Shown here: piece after piece, positions 14,957 through 19,018 of the stretch
Position numbering within the stretch: the first letter of the stretch is position 1
Layout: every line of letters begins with the position of its first letter
From: JBDRKN01 sp043813955
GTDB lineage: Bacteria > Patescibacteriota > Patescibacteriia > Patescibacteriales > Patescibacteriaceae
Assembly: GCA_043813955.1 (NCBI GenBank)
Contig: JBDRKN010000030.1
Span: forward strand, 1 to 19,018
Direction: 5' to 3'
DNA length: 19,018 bases
The notes under the pieces: generated by a model
Seen by the model: the letters and a program-made list of their open reading frames with translations, nothing else
Told to the model about the DNA's origin: nothing
The model's database searches: none
Made by a program: the position numbers and the translations under genes

Positions 14957-16273
14957 ATGATTACTAAAGAATTATTAAAAGAAGTTATAAAAAGGCAAAA
15001 AGATGTATTTTTGGATACATCAGGCGCTTATGATAGAAAAATTTTATCAGATGAAAAATTTAAAAAAAGCTTATATCAAACTTCAGAAATAATTATTATT
15101 ACTGGCGTTAGGAGAGCGGGTAAATCCTATTTAATGCGATTAATTTGGAAAGAAATTAAAGATAAAGACAAATTAGACAATAGCCAATTTCTATATTTTA
15201 ACTTTGAGGACGAAAAATTAATTAATTTTAAAGCAAAAGATTTTGAATTATTATTAGAAAGCCATTTAGAATTATTTGAACTTGATAAAAATAAAAATAT
15301 TTATTTATTTTTTGATGAAATACAAAATGTTCCTGGATGGGATAAATTTTTAAACAGGCTTAGGGAAAGCAAGAAATATAAAATTTTTGTTACAGGATCT
15401 AATGCGACTCTTTTGTCAAAAGAAATTTCCTCTAAACTAACTGGCCGCAATATTCAAGCGCAAATTTATCCTTTTTCATGGTCAGAGTTTTTAAAAACCA
15501 AAGTTTCAAATTTTAAAGATAATGATTTGTATGATAAAGAAAAAAAAGCTGTTTTTTTTAAACTTTTTAATGAATATTTAAAATTCGGCGGTTTTCCTGA
15601 AGTCATTATTACCAAACAAAAATTTTTATTGCAGGAATATTTAAAAAATATAATTTATCGCGATATTGTTTCTAGATATAACATTAAATATGAAATACAT
15701 TTGCGAGAGATAGTAAATTTTTTAATTACCAACATAACTCATAAGGTTAGTTTAAAAAATGTGGCAACAATGACAGGCATTAAAAATATTAATACAGTTA
15801 AAAACTATTTAAATTATTTAGAAAATTCTTTTTTATTTTATTCAATGCCAAAGTATAGCTATTCTTTAAGGCAACAGATTTATAATCCTGATAAATTATA
15901 TATTTGTGATTTAGGGATGTATAATGAATTAAGCTTTAAATTTAGTGAAAACAAAGGAAAAATTTTAGAAAATTTTGTTTTTATGGAATTGAAAAGAAAA
16001 TATGAGAATGTGTATTATGGCGAAGATAAAAATTACAAAGAGATTGATTTTATTACAACGCAAAAAAACAAAGTTAATCAGCTTATTCAATGTTCTTGGG
16101 ATATTTCCAATTCTTTAACCAAAAAGAGAGAAACAGATTCATTAGATAAAGCAATGAATGAATTTAATCTTAAAAAAGGATTTGTTATTACTTATACTTT
16201 TGAAGGCCAGGAAAAAACAAAAAATGGAATAATATATTTTATTCCTGCTTGGAAATATTTTTTAGAAAAATAA
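14957..16273 (+). CDS. AAA_14/DUF4143 family ATPase (second copy, altered nuclease-like motif)
   Basis: P-loop ATPase of 438 residues, only distantly like the one at 4367. Walker A is GVRRAGKS (50-57), Walker B is LFFDEIQN (117-124), a VTGSN sensor-like segment lies near 145-149, and a conserved LTGR arginine at 161-164. A winged-helix-like part (about 245-300, KNINTVKNYLNYLEN) precedes the C-terminal DUF4143 domain. There E338 (ILENF) and D364 (KEIDFI) are kept, but the expected E-x-K is replaced by LIQCSW (Q378), so a nuclease activity is less certain than in the other copy. It is solitary with a palindrome-rich promoter and no obvious terminator. Codon use is strongly AT-biased. The substrate and cellular role are unknown. 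Confidence 0.88.
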   Translation: MITKELLKEVIKRQKDVFLDTSGAYDRKILSDEKFKKSLYQTSEIIIITGVRRAGKSYLMRLIWKEIKDKDKLDNSQFLYFNFEDEKLINFKAKDFELLLESHLELFELDKNKNIYLFFDEIQNVPGWDKFLNRLRESKKYKIFVTGSNATLLSKEISSKLTGRNIQAQIYPFSWSEFLKTKVSNFKDNDLYDKEKKAVFFKLFNEYLKFGGFPEVIITKQKFLLQEYLKNIIYRDIVSRYNIKYEIHLREIVNFLITNITHKVSLKNVATMTGIKNINTVKNYLNYLENSFLFYSMPKYSYSLRQQIYNPDKLYICDLGMYNELSFKFSENKGKILENFVFMELKRKYENVYYGEDKNYKEIDFITTQKNKVNQLIQCSWDISNSLTKKRETDSLDKAMNEFNLKKGFVITYTFEGQEKTKNGIIYFIPAWKYFLEK

Positions 16274-16354
16274 TTTTTATTTCCATGAAGCTAATTTGCT
16301 AAAGCATTCAAATATACTTCCATTTTTTTCTTTGTTTTGTGGTAATATTTATAT

Positions 16355-16386
16355 TTTGTATACATTTTTATATAGATATATACAAA
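16355..16386. repeat. Inverted repeat TTTGTATA-N16-TATACAAA
   Basis: Perfect 8-bp arms at 16355-16362 and 16379-16386. It is the first of two such units whose centres are about 41 bp (four helical turns) apart, upstream of the putative small RNA. Confidence 0.55.
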
Positions 16387-16393
16387 GTGTATC

Positions 16394-16430
16394 AGTTTGT
16401 ATATATTGTGTTAATAGATGTATACAAACT
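16394..16430. repeat. Inverted repeat AGTTTGTATA-N17-TATACAAACT
   Basis: Perfect 10-bp arms at 16394-16403 and 16421-16430, sharing the TTTGTATA/TATACAAA core with the preceding unit. ATCAG flanks it on the left and recurs at 16431-16435. Confidence 0.65.
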
Positions 16431-16432
16431 AT

Positions 16433-16474
16433 CAGGGCCACATGTGGGCCCGGTAGGGCTAAGGCCATGTCCTG
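16433..16474. repeat. GC-rich bulged hairpin directly upstream of the small-RNA promoter
   Basis: CAGG (16433-16436) pairs with CCTG (16471-16474), ACATG (16440-16444) with CATGT (16466-16470), and GCCC (16448-16451) with GGGC (16456-16459) around a GGTA loop, with small bulges between. It is an isolated GC island in very AT-rich DNA, has no T-run, and ends at the base before the -35. It resembles REP-type or IS200/IS605-type recognition hairpins in form only. Confidence 0.6.
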
Positions 16475-16502
16475 TTGACAAAATCTATAGTTATGCTATT
16501 AT
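16475..16502 (+). promoter_or_regulatory. Promoter of the putative small RNA
   Basis: Perfect TTGACA (16475-16480), 16-bp spacer, TATTAT (16497-16502) preceded by TGC (extended -10). Predicted start near 16509. A TATAAT at 16500-16505 overlaps but would need a 19-bp spacer. No coding region follows on this strand before the terminator. Confidence 0.65.
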
Positions 16503-16508
16503 AATAAT

Positions 16509-16650
16509 ATCGTTCTTCTAATAGATTTTTAAAAGTGACTTTTCAGTCAGTAGTACATAACTATATTGTATTTCCTGACCGAGGCGTTATAGCCACAAGT
16601 CATTTTTACAGCTCTTTGCAAGACCATCTTTATCAGATGGTTCTTTTTTT
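16509..16650 (+). ncRNA. Putative independent structured small RNA (about 140 nt), family not recognised
   Basis: Bounded by a promoter and an intrinsic terminator with no reading frame between. Hand folding gives a 12-bp closing stem, T16530-T16541 with A16597-A16608 (one G-U pair). Inside are two hairpins: GTCAG (16546-16550) with CTGAC (16575-16579), extended by GTACA/TGTAT pairing toward its tip, and a small GGC/GCC hairpin (16583-16585 with 16592-16594). The whole resembles a three-way junction followed by the terminator hairpin. It does not show the conserved loops of SRP RNA, tmRNA or RNase P RNA, and 6S RNA could not be confirmed. The next gene on either side faces away or is antisense, so a cis-acting riboswitch is unlikely. 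Confidence 0.5.
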
Positions 16651-16670
16651 ATAAACAATTTTTAAAAGTG
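16525..16670. repeat. 13-bp direct repeats flanking the small-RNA body
   Basis: ATTTTTAAAAGTG occurs at 16525-16537 and exactly again at 16658-16670, 133 bp apart. The first copy forms part of the closing stem; the second lies just beyond the terminator. It may be a target duplication, a recombination trace, or chance in AT-rich DNA. Confidence 0.5.
16622..16650 (+). terminator. Rho-independent terminator of the putative small RNA
   Basis: ACCATCT (16623-16629) pairs with AGATGGT (16635-16641) around TTATC, with a G-U pair below, followed by CTTTTTTT. No T-run exists on the other strand, so it acts in the plus direction only. Confidence 0.8.
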
Positions 16671-16675
16671 CTATT

Positions 16676-16698
16676 TTGTATAACTCTGTGTTATACAA
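16676..16698. repeat. Inverted repeat TTGTATAAC-N5-GTTATACAA beside the cupin gene
   Basis: Perfect 9-bp arms at 16676-16684 and 16690-16698. A looser outer pairing (TTTTAAAAGT upstream with ACTTTAAAA downstream) extends it to about 16661-16708. It lies 17 bp past the cupin stop and could help end that minus-strand transcript, although no clean T-run follows. Confidence 0.55.
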
Positions 16699-16715
16699 TA
16701 CTTTAAAACAGCAAT

Positions 16716-17057
16716 CTAATCAACGTGTTTATATTGATCAGACGTCCATTTGGGTGAGTTAATTAAAGCTATCAATAAATTATCTCCCTCAACATAGTAA
16801 ATTTCTCCTATCTCAAAATAATATAAATCACCAGCACTAATTTCAAAATTTCCTTTATCAGAATGAATAACGCCATTGCCAGATATAGCATAATAGATTT
16901 GCTCACATTTTTCATTGGAAGACTTGCCCTCATCAGGATATCTACCATTAATCAAAGCTGTAGCCAAACTAAAATTATCACTAGAATATTCATATTCCCA
17001 AACAGTACATTGCTGTGAATTATCTATTCTTTTTGCCCCTGATTTTTTGATTAGCAT
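16716..17057 (-). CDS. Small cupin-fold protein lacking the usual metal-binding histidines
   Basis: A 113-residue single-domain cupin. The strand pattern and glycines fit: NEKCEQIYYAISGNGVI (48-64) for motif 1 and ISAGDLYYFEIGEIYYVEG (73-91, with AGD and a turn) for motif 2. The histidines of the classic HxH and the motif-2 His are absent, so metal-dependent chemistry is unlikely; it may bind a sugar, nucleotide-sugar or other small ligand. Cytoplasmic, with no signal peptide. It is the last minus-strand gene after dnaN and a methyltransferase, 126 nt from the latter. That gap holds a TATAAT at 17140-17145 with a poor -35 and a TTTGCAAT direct repeat 19 bp apart, so separate expression is possible. 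Confidence 0.78.
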   Translation of the reverse strand: MLIKKSGAKRIDNSQQCTVWEYEYSSDNFSLATALINGRYPDEGKSSNEKCEQIYYAISGNGVIHSDKGNFEISAGDLYYFEIGEIYYVEGDNLLIALINSPKWTSDQYKHVD

Positions 17058-17183
17058 ATCTTAAGAGATTTTAAAATTAGTGTTTAGATCCGTATTTGCT
17101 GTTTTGCAATGAATATCTAAAGTTTGCAATAGCGAAACTATTATAAATTTGGGTTGGAGCACATTTAATTCTCAAAATTAAAA

Positions 17184-17789
17184 TCAATTACGCTTTTGGG
17201 CTAATAGACTAACTATATAATGCTGGTGGGAATCCTCACCATGCGTTTCCCATTCACTCCATTTTTCTACATATTTTAAAACATCCCATTTGTCATAATA
17301 TTTTTTAAGTTCACCCTTGTTAAATAAATATCTATTTTTGTTAATAGCTACTTGCTTTTTTTCATCATCAGGAGCAATAAATGAAACTATAGCATTAAAA
17401 CCATCTATATTTGTCCTAATCTTAATTTTCTCTATTACATTATTAATATCACTTTGTTTTAAAAACTGCAGAACATTAATACCAATAATGGCGTCATAAG
17501 TACCACCCTTATCTAAAAAATTAATTACATCATCTACTTCTGCATTAATTTGTAAATCAAGTTGTTGAGCTAATTGTTTGATTTTCTTAATACCAACTTC
17601 AGAACTATCTAGAGCTACCATGTCAAAACCTTGCTTAGCTAAATAAATTGCATTTTTACCTTCTCCTGCGCCAAGATCTAATATCTTAGCATTTTTTAAT
17701 AAATGTTTGGTTAGATCAACAACCAAACTATGAGGATTTTTGCCAAAATAACACTCAGCACTAGAATATTTATTATTGTAATCTGTCAT
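17184..17789 (-). CDS. TehB-like class I SAM-dependent methyltransferase
   Basis: A 201-residue Rossmann-fold methyltransferase. Motif I is ILDLGAGEGKNAIYLAKQGF (36-55), the acidic ribose-binding residue is D61 in VALDSSEVGIKKI, and the YDAIIGINVLQFL strand near 98-110 matches motif IV/post I. The wording of motif I and the SEVG segment is closest to the TehB (tellurite resistance) group, but sequence alone does not give the substrate, and TehB-like proteins are often annotated this way without evidence of tellurite activity. Cytoplasmic. It starts 68 nt after the dnaN stop, with a small TTTGT-N5-ACAAA palindrome (17830-17844) in the gap. No Shine-Dalgarno is seen. Confidence 0.88.
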   Translation of the reverse strand: MTDYNNKYSSAECYFGKNPHSLVVDLTKHLLKNAKILDLGAGEGKNAIYLAKQGFDMVALDSSEVGIKKIKQLAQQLDLQINAEVDDVINFLDKGGTYDAIIGINVLQFLKQSDINNVIEKIKIRTNIDGFNAIVSFIAPDDEKKQVAINKNRYLFNKGELKKYYDKWDVLKYVEKWSEWETHGEDSHQHYIVSLLAQKRN

Positions 17790-17857
17790 AAAAGACTTTA
17801 AAAATTAAATACGGCGGAGATGGGTATCTTTTGTTATATACAAATTATTAATTTTAC

Positions 17858-18988
17858 TTATTTCTTAATCGGCATAACAATATACAGATAATCCTGCTCC
17901 TGGCCAACGGCTTTTATAAGGCAGGGGGTGTTTCCGTCTACTATTTCCAGTTTTACAGTATCTGAATTAATATTATTAAGCCCGTCTAACAAGTATCTGG
18001 AGTTCATGATAATGCTATTATCATTACCCTCTATTTTTGATTCTAAATTTGTTATATTCTCGCCAGTCTGCCCAGATATAGCTGAGACCATGAGAGTATT
18101 TTTGTCTTTTAAAAAATCTAAATTTACGTCATTAATGCCTGCTTTTGAAAAAATAGCTGAAGCCTTAATAGCTCTGACTAATTCTTGCTTGTCTATTGTG
18201 CAGTTTGTTTTGTATTCTTTTGGAATAATCTGTTCATAGTCAGGATATTGCTCTTCAATTAATCTAGAAACTATTTCTACATTGTCTAAAGCAAATAATA
18301 TCTGATTGTCGCTTAAATAAAACTTTATTTCATTAATTTCTTTATTATCACTATAATCTCCTGATAAAATTCTTTGTAATTCTTGTAAAGTTCTTGTAGG
18401 CACTATGATCTTTTTTATCTCTTCGTTGTCATTATTCGTGATTAGCTTTATTTTTTTCTCTGCTAAGCGGTAGCTGTCGGTTGCTACTAAAGTTAAATTA
18501 TTATTTTCTATGGAAAATAATACTCCTGAAAGAGCCATTCGGTTCTCATCTGTTGAGACAGCAAGGATTACCTGGGAAATAGCATTTTTAAAATCTTCTA
18601 TCTTAACGCTAAAATGGCTTGTTTTGTCTATTTCAGGAATTAAAGGATATTCTTCAGCAGATTGGCCTTTAATTTTTGTTTTGTAATTCTCGCTTTGGAT
18701 TAATAGATTATCATCTTGTAAACACAGCTCTACCTTTTTATTAGGCAATAGATTAATATAGTCTGTTAATACTCTAGCATCTACTGTAAAAGAGCCTGGT
18801 TCCTCTACCTTTCCCCGTATAATACCAGTAATACCTATTTCTAAATTTGTTGAAATTAATTTAATAATGCTTTCCTCAACCTTGATCATTAGATTATTAA
18901 GTATTGGCAGATTTACGTTTTTCCCTGTAATGTGACTTGTTACAAATACCCCCTGTTTTATATTTTTTTGCAATCCAACAATTTTCAT
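17858..18988 (-). CDS. dnaN: DNA polymerase III beta subunit (sliding clamp)
   Basis: Forms the dimeric ring that tethers the replicative polymerase and other clamp-binding proteins to DNA. The 376 residues cover the three repeated clamp domains: an N-terminal domain with VTSHITGKNVNLPILNNL and ISTNLEIGI, a middle domain from about 125 with LSGVLFSIENNNLTLVATDSYRLA (a hallmark, residues about 153-176), and a C-terminal domain from about 250 with SRLIEEQYPDYEQIIP and the terminal YIVMPIKK, which corresponds to the usual MPMR/L end. The start at 18988 follows very AT-rich sequence to the window edge. In many bacteria dnaA and the origin lie directly upstream of dnaN, which here would be just beyond the right edge. 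Confidence 0.96.
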   Translation of the reverse strand: MKIVGLQKNIKQGVFVTSHITGKNVNLPILNNLMIKVEESIIKLISTNLEIGITGIIRGKVEEPGSFTVDARVLTDYINLLPNKKVELCLQDDNLLIQSENYKTKIKGQSAEEYPLIPEIDKTSHFSVKIEDFKNAISQVILAVSTDENRMALSGVLFSIENNNLTLVATDSYRLAEKKIKLITNNDNEEIKKIIVPTRTLQELQRILSGDYSDNKEINEIKFYLSDNQILFALDNVEIVSRLIEEQYPDYEQIIPKEYKTNCTIDKQELVRAIKASAIFSKAGINDVNLDFLKDKNTLMVSAISGQTGENITNLESKIEGNDNSIIMNSRYLLDGLNNINSDTVKLEIVDGNTPCLIKAVGQEQDYLYIVMPIKK

Positions 18989-19018
18989 ATAATTATATTA
19001 ATTATTTATATATATAAA

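Larger units (their letters stand above)
16274..16715. other. 442-bp intergenic region with no protein gene, rich in structured DNA
   Basis: No open frame here has a plausible protein sequence: the two 60-residue frames are low-complexity Ile/Tyr-rich readings of AT-rich repeats. In order it holds two TTTGTATA/TATACAAA inverted repeats, a GC-rich hairpin, a promoter, a putative small RNA with terminator, and a further inverted repeat beside the cupin gene, each described separately. The first 80 bases show nothing notable. Confidence 0.7.

Noticed and set aside
16296..16521. Two overlapping 60-residue reading frames
   Set aside because: Low-complexity Ile/Tyr-rich translations of AT-rich inverted repeats, running into the GC hairpin and promoter; no start signal.
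16670..16700. dif-like XerC/XerD site (GTATAA-N7-TTATAC)
   Set aside because: The spacing is 7 rather than 6, the outer arms do not match known dif arms, and the site is close to dnaN, whereas dif normally lies near the terminus.
1..18988. Alternative genetic code (TGA as Gly or Trp)
   Set aside because: TGA sits at sensible protein ends (gpmI, the 109-residue gene, the glycine-zipper gene) and no conserved protein is interrupted by it.
16274..19018. Replication origin next to dnaN
   Set aside because: No TTATCCACA-type DnaA box was seen here. If an origin is nearby it is more likely beyond the right edge, upstream of dnaN.

Overview
The window looks like part of a small, AT-rich bacterial chromosome, most probably from the Candidate Phyla Radiation (Patescibacteria). 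That placement is an inference. It rests on strong AT bias, short tightly packed operons, a lower-glycolysis operon whose enolase is divergent, type IV pilus genes, RNase Y plus RNase J, AAA_14/DUF4143 ATPases and an almost complete lack of Shine-Dalgarno sequences. TGA ends several genes (gpmI, the 109-residue gene, the glycine-zipper gene), so the TGA-to-glycine code of Gracilibacteria/Absconditabacteria is not in use.

Layout. 1-4178 (minus): an operon pgk > eno > gpmI, taking 1,3-bisphosphoglycerate to phosphoenolpyruvate, followed by a type IV pilin-like gene cut by the window edge. 4269-5627 (plus): a stand-alone AAA_14/DUF4143 ATPase behind a promoter embedded in two palindromes, closed by a bidirectional terminator. 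5639-7759 (minus): pilT, a 109-residue unknown and an eight-helix membrane protein in a tight operon. 7864-8845 (plus): a secreted or membrane protein with a glycine-zipper repeat, the only gene here with a clear Shine-Dalgarno. 9098-14866 (plus): rny (RNase Y), a cysteine-rich lipoprotein, a membrane-anchored peptide-binding protein, tRNA-Leu(CAG) and RNase J, so both main mRNA-decay nucleases lie in one stretch. 14882-16273 (plus): a second AAA_14/DUF4143 ATPase, also with palindromes on its promoter. 16274-16715: no protein gene, but dense non-coding structure. 16716-18988 (minus): dnaN, a TehB-like methyltransferase and a cupin.

The most unusual part is 16355-16700. It has two TTTGTATA/TATACAAA inverted repeats, a GC-rich hairpin, a good promoter directly after it, about 140 nt that fold into a three-way junction closed by a 12-bp stem, and a rho-independent terminator. 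This reads as an undescribed small RNA gene with its control region. Similar TTTGTA/TACAAA palindromes sit on the first ATPase promoter. Also notable are an enolase lacking several conserved active-site elements, a pgk promoter that predicts a leaderless mRNA, and a tRNA that begins at the base after the preceding stop codon. All function calls were made by reading motifs; no database search was run.
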